A stretch of 7,697 nucleotides of DNA from Alphaproteobacteria bacterium (lineage in GTDB: Bacteria > Pseudomonadota > Alphaproteobacteria > SMXP01), in NCBI GenBank assembly GCA_028280675.1, contig JANQLI010000292.1, positions 1 through 7,697 of the forward strand, in the 5' to 3' direction. The notes below the pieces were generated by a model. That model saw only the letters and a list, made by a program, of their open reading frames with translations. It ran no database searches and had not been told where the DNA came from. The position numbers were made by a program, and so were the translations under genes. Shown one piece after another: positions 1 to 6,266 of the stretch (positions are counted from its first letter, which is position 1; every line of letters starts with the position of its first letter).

Positions 1-1437
1 CATCTCCGGTTCGAAAATGAGCCGCGCCATGGCAATTGTCCAGAGCAGATCGTCCGTTGCGGCTGCCTCTGTCTCCGCCATCTTGGTATTGTGTTTGGGG
101 ACAAAGTTTTGAATGATGACTTCTTGAATATGGCCATATGTCTCGTGTAGATTGCGGATCGCAAACAGTGAGTCAAGGCGTTCCTCACGGGTTTCCCCAA
201 TACCAATGAGGATGCCTGTCGTGAAAGGTATGTTGAGTTTTCCAGCCCGCTCAATTGTATCCATGCGGACTTTAGGATCTTTGTCAGGCGAGCCGTAATG
301 GGCTTGCCCTTTTTCGCAAAGGCGCGGCGAAATATTCTCCAGCATCACGCCCATAGATGCGGACACGTTCCGCAACGCGATCATATCCTCATCGCTCATA
401 CAGCCTGCATTAATATGCGGGAGGAGGCCGGTCTCTTCGAATACGCGCTTTGCGACATGTGCCACGTAATCAAGCGTGCTTTGAAAGCCCAGGTGATCCA
501 AGGCTTCACGTGCAGCGCGATACCGCAGTTCAGGCTTTTCGCCTAGGGTGAACAACGCTTCCTTGCATCCCAGGTCTGCCCCTTCTCGGGCGATGCGCAC
601 AGCCTCGTCGACGGGCATGTACATATCGCGCACTTGACTTGGGCGAACGGCAAAGGTGCAGTAATGGCAGACGTTGCGGCAGAGATGTGTCAGCGGTAAA
701 AACACTTTCCGCGAATAACTGATAATCTCGCCATGCGCATGGTCCCGTTTGGCTTCTGCTGATGTCATTAACGCGGCGAGAGAATATGTCGTGCCTATGG
801 CCGTGGCTTGGGCGCGTGAAAGGCGGCTTTGTGTTTTGTTATTCATCAACTGTTGGAAATCATCTTCGTCATCAATATCGAGAGCGAAGTGGTCATTATG
901 GATGTTAATCACGCGCCACCCGAGATCGTTCGCCTGCTGCTGGTGGAGCCTCGCGCTCTTTTTGCCATAGTGGAGAGAAAAGGCGTGCTGTGGATTGAGC
1001 AATAAACCATTGGTGCCATCTTGGTGACGGCAGGTGATGAGGCCAAGAGCAGGGCGATCAGAATGGGTGTTTGCAGCTTGGTATTGCGAAATGACATCAT
1101 CAATATCTGCCGGCGTTAAAAGGGGAAGATCGCCATGGATGATAAAGGCGTTTGTGCAGCCCCTCTCCTTAAGGACATCCAGCCCAGCTTGTATGGCCTG
1201 GTTCAAGCCCAAATCAGGATCTGGAATGACGTGCATCGCGAAAGACTGTGCGAGGTCACGAAAATAAGCATCGTTCGTGACGACATGCACATCCGTAACG
1301 TATGTAGACGAGGACAATGCCGTTAAGACATCACGCGCCATTGCCCGTACCAATTGTTGCCGCTCTTCAGGTGAGAGAAGATCGCTGAGGCGGGCTTTCG
1401 CAGCGGCGAGATCTTTTAAAGGCACAATGACGTGCAT
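1..1437 (-). CDS. cofC-cofG: CofC-CofG fusion: F420 precursor guanylyltransferase + FO synthase subunit 1 (3' end outside window)
   Basis: The frame is open without a stop from the ATG at 1437-1435 to base 1, giving 479 residues. Residues 1-205 look like CofC, which activates phospholactate (or PEP/3-phosphoglycerate in some bacteria) with GTP: N-terminal PLKDLAAAKARLS (6-18), GDLPLLTPADI (102-112), DGTNGLLLNP (140-149) and LDIDDEDD (187-194). Residues from about 215 are CofG, which with CofH makes the deazaflavin FO. They carry the radical-SAM CX3CX2C cluster (C253, C257, C260; CRNVCHYC), LFTLGEKPE (295-303), SMGVMLE (361-367), SPDKDP (383-388), GILIGIGET (408-416) and QEVIIQNF (438-445). 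About two thirds of a normal CofG is visible; the rest, and possibly a CofH domain or gene, lies to the left. The start fits the usual CofC N-terminus and an in-frame stop lies just upstream, but there is no clear Shine-Dalgarno. No frameshift separates the two domains, so the fusion is read directly. Family assignment is secure; CofC substrate is unknown. Confidence 0.94.
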   Translation of the reverse strand, partial: MHVIVPLKDLAAAKARLSDLLSPEERQQLVRAMARDVLTALSSSTYVTDVHVVTNDAYFRDLAQSFAMHVIPDPDLGLNQAIQAGLDVLKERGCTNAFIIHGDLPLLTPADIDDVISQYQAANTHSDRPALGLITCRHQDGTNGLLLNPQHAFSLHYGKKSARLHQQQANDLGWRVINIHNDHFALDIDDEDDFQQLMNNKTQSRLSRAQATAIGTTYSLAALMTSAEAKRDHAHGEIISYSRKVFLPLTHLCRNVCHYCTFAVRPSQVRDMYMPVDEAVRIAREGADLGCKEALFTLGEKPELRYRAAREALDHLGFQSTLDYVAHVAKRVFEETGLLPHINAGCMSDEDMIALRNVSASMGVMLENISPRLCEKGQAHYGSPDKDPKVRMDTIERAGKLNIPFTTGILIGIGETREERLDSLFAIRNLHETYGHIQEVIIQNFVPKHNTKMAETEAAATDDLLWTIAMARLIFEPEM

Positions 1438-1616
1438 TAAGGCGTGGCTTTCGTTTATCTTCGGTTGGCGCTGACCATACTCAATGCATCATAGCAACCC
1501 TAGCAGGGATCGGACATCAAATCACCTAATGGAAGGCCTTAAAAGCTCTATGGTTTTAAGGGCTTAGTCAAGCTATAAGTTCAAAAGACGATACCATGCG
1601 AGGTGACATAACGGCG
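1438..1616. promoter_or_regulatory. Divergent intergenic region between cofC-cofG and the MDR oxidoreductase
   Basis: This 179-base gap separates two divergent start codons, so it must hold both promoters. On the minus strand TATGAT (1493-1488) is a good -10-like hexamer about 50 bases before the cofC start, but I see no convincing -35 at the right distance. On the plus side I see no clear sigma-70 pair. The region also holds an imperfect inverted repeat (1533-1565, listed separately) and a short CCCT-AGC-AGGG repeat (1498-1508). Promoter positions are inference. Confidence 0.4.
1533..1565. repeat. 12-bp inverted repeat (11/12 match), candidate operator
   Basis: AAGGCCTTAAAA (1533-1544) and TTTTAAGGGCTT (1554-1565) are inverted copies with one mismatch, separated by 9 bases. 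The inner eight pairs (CCTTAAAA/TTTTAAGG) are perfect. The repeat sits 51-84 bases upstream of the MDR oxidoreductase start, inside a divergent promoter region, where a dimeric repressor site is more likely than a terminator. No regulator gene is visible in the window to pair with it. Confidence 0.5.
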
Positions 1617-2675
1617 ATGGCGACCAGGAACCGACAATGGCGATTAAAGCGTCACCCAGACCCCGGCGAAATGATGAACCGCGATCTTGTGGCGTGGGGT
1701 GAAGGCCACATAGAGGAGGTGCCTCGAGGAGGCATTTTGGTGCGGACCCATTGCCTTGCGACCTCGCCAGCACAATTCGGTTATATGAAGCCAGGCCCCG
1801 GTCTCTTTGAAAAAATTCACATCGGGGATGTTATCCGCGCGCGCGGCATAGGTCAGGTCATGGAATCGCGCACCCCCGATTTTTCCGTTGGTGACATCGT
1901 GACCGGATCTCTCGGATGGCAGGATTACACTTGTCTGCATCCGGAAAGTGCAGGCCAGTCGATCAAGACTGTCCAAAAAGAGCCGCATGCGATTAGCCCG
2001 CTGCACGTGACACTCGGAACTTTGGGGGTCGATGGCTACACCGCCTATTGCGAACTCATCAATGTCGCGAAGCCTAAGAAGGGCGATACCCTTCTTGTGA
2101 CAGCCGCCGCCGGGGGTATTGGCTCACTGGTGGGGCAAGTGGGACGTATCCTTGGCTGCTGTGTCATTGGTATAGCTGGCACGGATGAAAAATGCGCTTG
2201 GATTTGTGATGACCTCGGTTTTGATGCAGCGATCAATTACAAAACCGAAGACATTGATGTGCGTCTCGCACAGCTTGCGCCGCAAGGGATCGATGTCTTT
2301 TTCGATAATGTGGGCGGCGAGATCATGAATACGGCGCTGGCGCATATTGCACTGCATGCCCGTGTGATTATCTGCGGGTGGATCTCAACGGATTACAAAG
2401 AAGGGCCCATTCCTGGTCCATCAAATTATACACATCTTCTGCTCAAACGGGCGTCGATGATCGGGACGATTGTGTGGGATCATATCGAAGACTGGCCCGA
2501 CGCATCCAGGCATTTGCGGCAATGGGTGAAAGATGGCGTGCTTATTCCAACAGAAGACATTACGGAAGGGCTTGAAAATGCACCTGATGCGCTCGCAAGT
2601 CTGTTTACCGGCGGGAATAGGGGGAACAAAATTATCCGTGTGGCGCCAGACCCTGAAGGGTTAGGCATACTCTAA
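1617..2675 (+). CDS. Zinc-free MDR-family NADP-dependent oxidoreductase (alkenal/enone reductase type)
   Basis: This 352-residue protein belongs to the medium-chain dehydrogenase/reductase superfamily, near the leukotriene B4 12-hydroxydehydrogenase/prostaglandin reductase and CurA/YncB group, which reduce conjugated C=C bonds with NADPH. The N-terminus MATRNRQWRLKRHP is typical of that group. The catalytic GroES-like half covers roughly 1-125; the Rossmann half has VTAAAGGIGSLVGQVG (161-176), then GFDAAINYK (201-209), IDVFFDNVGGE (225-235) and ICGWIS (252-257). The structural-zinc cysteine set of alcohol dehydrogenases is absent. I start at ATG 1617 because it matches the family N-terminus and has GAGGTG at 1600-1605; an in-frame ATG at 1596 would add seven unconserved residues with no ribosome binding site. 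The gene diverges from cofC-cofG and ends 2 bases before the convergent MaoC gene. The substrate cannot be told from sequence; a double bond next to a carbonyl or CoA thioester is the family expectation. Confidence 0.88.
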   Translation: MATRNRQWRLKRHPDPGEMMNRDLVAWGEGHIEEVPRGGILVRTHCLATSPAQFGYMKPGPGLFEKIHIGDVIRARGIGQVMESRTPDFSVGDIVTGSLGWQDYTCLHPESAGQSIKTVQKEPHAISPLHVTLGTLGVDGYTAYCELINVAKPKKGDTLLVTAAAGGIGSLVGQVGRILGCCVIGIAGTDEKCAWICDDLGFDAAINYKTEDIDVRLAQLAPQGIDVFFDNVGGEIMNTALAHIALHARVIICGWISTDYKEGPIPGPSNYTHLLLKRASMIGTIVWDHIEDWPDASRHLRQWVKDGVLIPTEDITEGLENAPDALASLFTGGNRGNKIIRVAPDPEGLGIL

Positions 2676-2677
2676 AT

Positions 2678-3139
2678 TTATTCAACGAAAAAGAGTCCTA
2701 ACGTCACAGCAATCAGAGCAGGCTTTTTCTCATCTTTAATTTCAATCGTCACTTGATTGGTAATCAGAAATTGTCCAGGACGTTTTTCGTCTACGCTCAT
2801 GACTTTTGTCACTGCGCGCACTTCACTGCCAACGGGCACAGGCGTCATAAAGCGCACTTTGTTGAGACCGTAATTGATCGCCATGGTCGTGTTCTCTGGA
2901 ATGAGAGAGCTGAGCATGGAGAGTTTTGGGATAATGGAGAGGGTCAAATACCCATGGGCGATGGTGCCGCCAAATGGCGTTTCTGCTGCTTTTTCAGGGT
3001 CCACATGAATGAATTGATGATCGTCGGTCGCATCGGCAAACATATTGACGCGCTCTTGGTCCAGCAACATCCATTCAGATGGCGCGAGTTCTTTGCCAAC
3101 ATAGTTCTGCAGCTCTTCTTTGGGGACCGTGAATGCCAT
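2678..3139 (-). CDS. MaoC-like (R)-specific enoyl-CoA hydratase, NodN/Rv0130 type
   Basis: The 153-residue single hot-dog-fold protein carries the hydratase-2 motif as DATDDHQFIHVDPEKAA (36-52). The expected catalytic pair is D40 and H45 (D-x4-H), followed by the substrate-tunnel segment TPFGGTIAHGYLTLS (54-68). This spacing matches the Mycobacterium Rv0130/NodN branch rather than PhaJ. The expected reaction is reversible hydration of a trans-2-enoyl-CoA to an (R)-3-hydroxyacyl-CoA, feeding polyhydroxyalkanoate or fatty acid metabolism. I place the start at ATG 3139-3137 because GGAGT lies at 3151-3147, eight bases upstream; an ATG at 3169 adds ten residues without a binding site. The gene points away from the aldolase/abfD cluster and may share its control region. 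It converges tail to tail with the MDR oxidoreductase. The acyl chain length accepted is not readable from sequence. Confidence 0.9.
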   Translation of the reverse strand: MAFTVPKEELQNYVGKELAPSEWMLLDQERVNMFADATDDHQFIHVDPEKAAETPFGGTIAHGYLTLSIIPKLSMLSSLIPENTTMAINYGLNKVRFMTPVPVGSEVRAVTKVMSVDEKRPGQFLITNQVTIEIKDEKKPALIAVTLGLFFVE

Positions 3140-3369
3140 AGCATCTACTCCGTGTATGCCAATAACCATAGGATTGTTACGCGTGCGAGGAGATAGCGGA
3201 CCATCTGGATCAAGTCAATATTGACAGCCTTTCGAGCTGTTTATCGGGCTTTCCCTTACGTCACAGATGAAGAAAGTCTGCGATTCCATGCCAAAATTGG
3301 TTGTCAGACCTGTGGAGGCGGCTAACATGCGCGGAGAGGATATTGACAGGAAGGGTGGAGAGATCCCCG
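3140..3369. promoter_or_regulatory. Divergent control region between maoC-like gene and aldolase gene
   Basis: This 230-base gap lies between divergent starts. At 3214-3225 it holds GTCAATATTGAC, a perfect 12-bp palindrome. Each arm forms a -35-like box: TTGACA on the plus strand (3221-3226) and TTGACT on the minus strand (3218-3213). On the minus strand a 17-base spacer leads to TATCTC (3195-3190), a plausible promoter for the maoC-like gene. On the plus strand the best -10 is TATCGG (3242-3247) with a short 15-base spacer, which is weak. A regulator binding the palindrome would block both directions. The palindrome is seen directly; the promoters are inference. Confidence 0.45.
3218..3349 (+). 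repeat. Direct repeat ATATTGACAG, two copies 122 bases apart
   Basis: ATATTGACAG occurs at 3218-3227 (overlapping the palindrome) and again at 3340-3349, 21 bases before the aldolase start. Two exact 10-base copies in one control region suggest paired binding sites with possible looping. The second copy lacks the mirrored GTCA half, so it would be a half-site at most. Chance cannot be excluded for a 10-mer. Confidence 0.3.
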
Positions 3370-3497
3370 ATGAAGATGAGTCAGACAGTCAGTATGGCCG
3401 TGGATGGCGTCAAAGATCAGGTGAGCGCAGACGAATGGCGGGTGCGCACCCATTTGGCGGCGTGTTATCGCTTAATTGCCCTGAACGGTTGGGATGA
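3314..3497 (+). other. Possible upstream ORF with strong ribosome binding site, overlapping the aldolase start
   Basis: GGAGG at 3314-3318 sits eight bases before an ATG at 3327, which opens a 56-codon frame ending at the stop 3495-3497. It is out of frame with the aldolase gene and overlaps its first 40 or so codons. The peptide is rich in Arg, Glu, Asp and Gly and resembles no family I know. The signal is as good as that of the aldolase itself, so it could divert or couple translation. It may equally be a chance match; I would not annotate it as a gene. Confidence 0.2.
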
Positions 3498-4155
3498 TCT
3501 GGTCTACACGCATATTTCTGCGCGCGTGCCAGGGGATGAGCATCATTTCCTTCTTAATCCGATGGGTTTGATGTTTGAAGAAGTGACGGCCTCTAATCTG
3601 GTCAAAATTGACCTTGATGGAAACAAGGTTCTCGACAGCCCCTATGATGTGAATGCGGCTGGGTTTATCATTCACAGTGCTATTCATGAAGCACGCCCTG
3701 AAGTGGCCTGCGTTCTTCATCTGCATACGGATTATGGCGTGGCGGTGTCTATGCAAAAGCAAGGTCTTTTGCCGCATAGTCAAACCGCAACTTTCCCTTA
3801 TAATTTACTGAGTTATCATGACTATGAAGGGGTTGCTGTGCGCGAAGGTGAAAAAGCACGCCTTGTGACTGATCTTGGCGGGAACTTTGCCATGTTGCTT
3901 CGCAATCATGGAACGCTCACGGTTGGGCGGACGACACCTGAGGCCTATATCGCCATGTATTTCCTTGAACGCGCCTGCAAGATACAAATTCTTGCGCAAT
4001 CTGGCGGTCAAGACATCATTCCGATCCCACAGGAGATTGTCGATACAGCGCTTGCGGGTGGTGATGTGGTTAATGCGGCTTTCAGCGAAGATAATGGTCC
4101 ATGGCCTGCGCTCTTACGCAAACTGAACCGTATTGATATGTCTTATCTCGACTAA
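3370..4155 (+). CDS. Class II aldolase/adducin family protein
   Basis: The 261-residue protein has the class II aldolase fold of fuculose-phosphate aldolase and adducin heads. Visible signatures are WDDLVYTHISARVPG (41-55), FLLNPMGLMFEEV (60-72), the zinc-binding HLHTDYG (117-123; H117, H119) and LLRNHGTLTVG (176-186; H180). E71/E72 are at the place of the aldolase catalytic glutamate. Zinc-dependent aldol cleavage or a related decarboxylation is therefore possible. The branch with this THISARVPG pattern is widely annotated without a proven substrate. I choose ATG 3370 because GGAG (3357-3360) lies nine bases upstream; the frame is open back to a TTG at 3301, which would add 23 unconserved residues. 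A second ATG at 3376 is an alternative. It is divergent from the maoC-like gene and 126 bases before abfD, so it may or may not be co-transcribed with it. Confidence 0.88.
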   Translation: MKMSQTVSMAVDGVKDQVSADEWRVRTHLAACYRLIALNGWDDLVYTHISARVPGDEHHFLLNPMGLMFEEVTASNLVKIDLDGNKVLDSPYDVNAAGFIIHSAIHEARPEVACVLHLHTDYGVAVSMQKQGLLPHSQTATFPYNLLSYHDYEGVAVREGEKARLVTDLGGNFAMLLRNHGTLTVGRTTPEAYIAMYFLERACKIQILAQSGGQDIIPIPQEIVDTALAGGDVVNAAFSEDNGPWPALLRKLNRIDMSYLD

Positions 4156-4208
4156 AGCATTGGTATTATTCACTCTTCGGAGACGTCCCATATTTGCGGC
4201 GGATGTGG

Positions 4209-4237
4209 GCGACAAGTCTGTGGCGACTTGGTAAAAT
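4209..4237 (+). promoter_or_regulatory. Candidate promoter of the abfD operon with inverted repeat in the spacer
   Basis: GCGACA (4209-4214; 4/6 to the -35 consensus) and TAAAAT (4232-4237; 5/6 to the -10 consensus) are separated by exactly 17 bases. The spacer is almost filled by a perfect inverted repeat, CAAGTC (4213-4218) and GACTTG (4225-4230) with a 6-base loop. A repressor bound there would cover the promoter core. The rest of the 4156-4281 gap shows no terminator. The repeat is seen; promoter function is inference. Confidence 0.35.
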
Positions 4238-4281
4238 CAATCAATACGCTTCATCACCTGTTTGAGCAGAAAGACATCATC

Positions 4282-5778
4282 ATGGATGCAATAAATCAAG
4301 ATGCCCCATCATCCGCCGATTTGTGGGATGAGTTTCCGGTTATCGCCAACGCTGATGACTATATCGACAGCCTCAAGGGTCGTCCGATGACCATCTATTG
4401 TATGGGCGAAAAGGTCGAAGATGTTGTCGGCCATCCGCTGATTTGGCCGAGCATCAATGCCATGGCGGAAACGTACCGGGTGGCGAGTGAGAATCCAGCT
4501 CTTGCCACGGCGCAATCGTCCATTGCAGGGAAGCCGATCAATCGCTTTTTACATATTGCTGAAGGGCCGCAAGACCTTGTTGGCAAGCAGGAAATGCAAC
4601 GGGAACTGGGGCGCCGCACAGGCACATGTTTTCAGCGGTGTGTGGGATTGGATGCGATCAATTCTCTGCATTCCGTAACCTATGATATGGATCAAAAACA
4701 TAAGACGGACTATCACGCCCGTTTCACAGCGTTCCTTAAGCAAGCGCAGGAGCACAATGTGATTTTAGGCGGAGCGATGACCGATCCGAAAGGGGATCGC
4801 TCCAAAGCGCCGCACGAGCAAAAAGACGCCGATGTCTTCTTGCATGTCACCAAACGCGACGACAAAGGCATCTATGTCTCTGGCGCCAAGATGCATCAAA
4901 CTGGCTGTATCAATTCCCATTGGATCATTTTTATGCCGACCATGCGCATGGGCGAAAAGGATAAAGACTTTTCTGTGGTCGGCGCCGTGCCAGCGCATGC
5001 GGAGGGCATGACGTATATCTATGGCCGTCAGTCGTGCGATACCCGTGCGCTTGATGGTGGCAAGATCGACGCGGGCAATGCAGAATTTTCTGGTCAAGAA
5101 GCAACCATCATATTCGACAATGTATTTGTCCCTTATGAACATATATTTATGGATGGCGAAGTGGAGTTTGCTGCTGATTTGGTTGAGCGTTTTACCGCGT
5201 ATCACCGTGCATCCTATGTCTGTAAGACAGGTCTTGGTGATGTCTTGACCGGAGCGGCGGCAGCGGCTGCGGATTACAATGGTGTCGCCAAGGTGTCGCA
5301 CATTAAAGACAAGCTTGTGGAAATGACGCATCTGAATGAGACGATTTACGCGAGCTCAATGGCTTCAGCCCATCAAGCCACGCAATTGCCATCGGGCGTT
5401 TGGCAGAATGATGTGATGCTGGCCAATATCTGCAAACATAATGTGACGCGTTTTCCTTATGAGATCGCACGTCTGGCGCAAGACATTGCGGGTGGTTTGA
5501 TGGTGACGATGCCATCCGAGAAAGACCTTGAGAACGAAGAGACCGGCGACTTGGTGCGTAAATTTATCCAAGGCCGCGAAGGGGTGGACCCGGTTGACCG
5601 TATGCGGATTTTACGGCTTATCGAAAATATGACCTTGGGGCGCAATGCGGTTGGTTATCTCACCGAAAGCATGCATGGCGCCGGTTCGCCTCAAGCGCAA
5701 CGTATCTTGATTGCGCGTCTTGCTGAAATGGAAGAGAAAAAGGCCCGCGCGAAAAAATTGGCAGGCGTAGAAGAATAA
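4282..5778 (+). CDS. abfD: 4-hydroxybutyryl-CoA dehydratase / vinylacetyl-CoA isomerase homologue (AbfD)
   Basis: The 498-residue protein is close in length and motif order to clostridial AbfD (about 490), an FAD and [4Fe-4S] enzyme converting 4-hydroxybutyryl-CoA to crotonyl-CoA. From my memory of the Clostridium aminobutyricum numbering, the counterparts are C116 and C120 in CFQRCVG (C99, C103), H308 and C314 in YHRASYVCK (H292, C299), and E273 in GQEA (E257). Y312 (Y296), K315 (K300) and E462 in TESMHGAGSP (E455) also match. GAMTDPKGDR (164-173), YGRQSCDTR (247-255) and FPYEIARLAQDIAGG (391-405) also fit. The related HpaB/PvcC flavin monooxygenases lack these cluster cysteines, so a dehydratase is favoured. 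One residue is missing between H308 and C314 relative to the clostridial enzyme. ATG 4282 matches the family length but has only a weak binding site; the frame continues upstream to TTG 4228. It heads a run with MAPEG, VOC and haemoglobin genes. Substrate specificity is inferred. Confidence 0.9.
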   Translation: MDAINQDAPSSADLWDEFPVIANADDYIDSLKGRPMTIYCMGEKVEDVVGHPLIWPSINAMAETYRVASENPALATAQSSIAGKPINRFLHIAEGPQDLVGKQEMQRELGRRTGTCFQRCVGLDAINSLHSVTYDMDQKHKTDYHARFTAFLKQAQEHNVILGGAMTDPKGDRSKAPHEQKDADVFLHVTKRDDKGIYVSGAKMHQTGCINSHWIIFMPTMRMGEKDKDFSVVGAVPAHAEGMTYIYGRQSCDTRALDGGKIDAGNAEFSGQEATIIFDNVFVPYEHIFMDGEVEFAADLVERFTAYHRASYVCKTGLGDVLTGAAAAAADYNGVAKVSHIKDKLVEMTHLNETIYASSMASAHQATQLPSGVWQNDVMLANICKHNVTRFPYEIARLAQDIAGGLMVTMPSEKDLENEETGDLVRKFIQGREGVDPVDRMRILRLIENMTLGRNAVGYLTESMHGAGSPQAQRILIARLAEMEEKKARAKKLAGVEE

Positions 5779-5784
5779 GAGTAG

Positions 5785-5809
5785 TCTCCTCAAGCGAAGC
5801 GAGAGGAGA
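5785..5809 (+). promoter_or_regulatory. Hairpin covering the Shine-Dalgarno of the MAPEG gene
   Basis: TCTCCTC (5785-5791) and GAGGAGA (5803-5809) are perfect inverted copies around an 11-base loop, with a possible extra G-U pair at 5784/5810. The right arm contains the whole ribosome binding site GAGGAG (5803-5808), seven bases before the ATG at 5816. In RNA the stem would hide the binding site, so initiation could depend on ribosomes arriving from abfD, on temperature, or on a factor that opens the stem. No T-tract follows, so it is not an intrinsic terminator. Confidence 0.5.
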
Positions 5810-5815
5810 TATCCG

Positions 5816-6217
5816 ATGATTGAACCAATTCTGGCACTTGTTTTTCTGACATTTGTGGTGTTGCTCATCGCTTTTTTACGGCGTGTGCGCTCTGTTCAAA
5901 CCAGGACGGTGAGGCTCTCATATTACCGCGTTTTCCAAGGGGCGGTGATGCCGGAAGATGTCGCAAAAGGCACAAATGCCTATGCCAATTTATTTGAAAT
6001 TCCGGTGCTGTTTTACGCAGTGGCGATACTCGCTATCGTCCAGTCTTATGAGACAAACATGATGGTGATGCTGGCCTGGATATATGTCGCTTGCCGAGCG
6101 GTCCACGCGTTCATTCATTTGACGTATAACAATGTCATGCACCGGTTATTTGCATTTGTCGCGGGGAATATGTGTGTGATCGCCATGTGGGTGTTGCTCG
6201 CTGGCCATGTGCTCTGA
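5816..6217 (+). CDS. MAPEG family membrane protein
   Basis: The 133-residue hydrophobic protein has four predicted membrane segments (about 4-20, 59-77, 82-101 and 109-130), the usual size and topology of bacterial MAPEG proteins (membrane-associated proteins in eicosanoid and glutathione metabolism). The family pattern is seen as NAYANLFEIPVLFYA (54-68; N58, E61) and CRAVHAFIHLTYNNVMHR (93-110). Some members are glutathione transferases or peroxidases, but many bacterial ones are uncharacterised, and this uncertainty applies here. The start has a strong GAGGAG seven bases upstream, although that site lies in a hairpin. It begins 38 bases after the abfD stop and is followed after 49 bases by the VOC gene, indicating one transcript. 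A detoxifying role against lipid or CoA-derived electrophiles is a guess. Confidence 0.88.
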   Translation: MIEPILALVFLTFVVLLIAFLRRVRSVQTRTVRLSYYRVFQGAVMPEDVAKGTNAYANLFEIPVLFYAVAILAIVQSYETNMMVMLAWIYVACRAVHAFIHLTYNNVMHRLFAFVAGNMCVIAMWVLLAGHVL

Positions 6218-6266
6218 GTGGCGGCATCTGCTATCAGAGGCAAATAATATCCGAAGGAGATAACAG

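Noticed and set aside
298..546. Plus-strand open frames across 298-1474
   Set aside because: They overlie the uninterrupted minus-strand CofC-CofG frame, which has strong family motifs throughout.
4765..5331. 188-codon open frame antisense to abfD
   Set aside because: It lies entirely within abfD, shows no family motif and has an unusual composition. The abfD frame matches a known enzyme residue by residue, so this is a shadow.
4282..5778. Annotation as 4-hydroxyphenylacetate 3-monooxygenase (HpaB)
   Set aside because: Same superfamily, but the CX3C and His/Cys cluster ligands and the AbfD-type catalytic glutamates, tyrosine and lysine are present, which monooxygenases lack.
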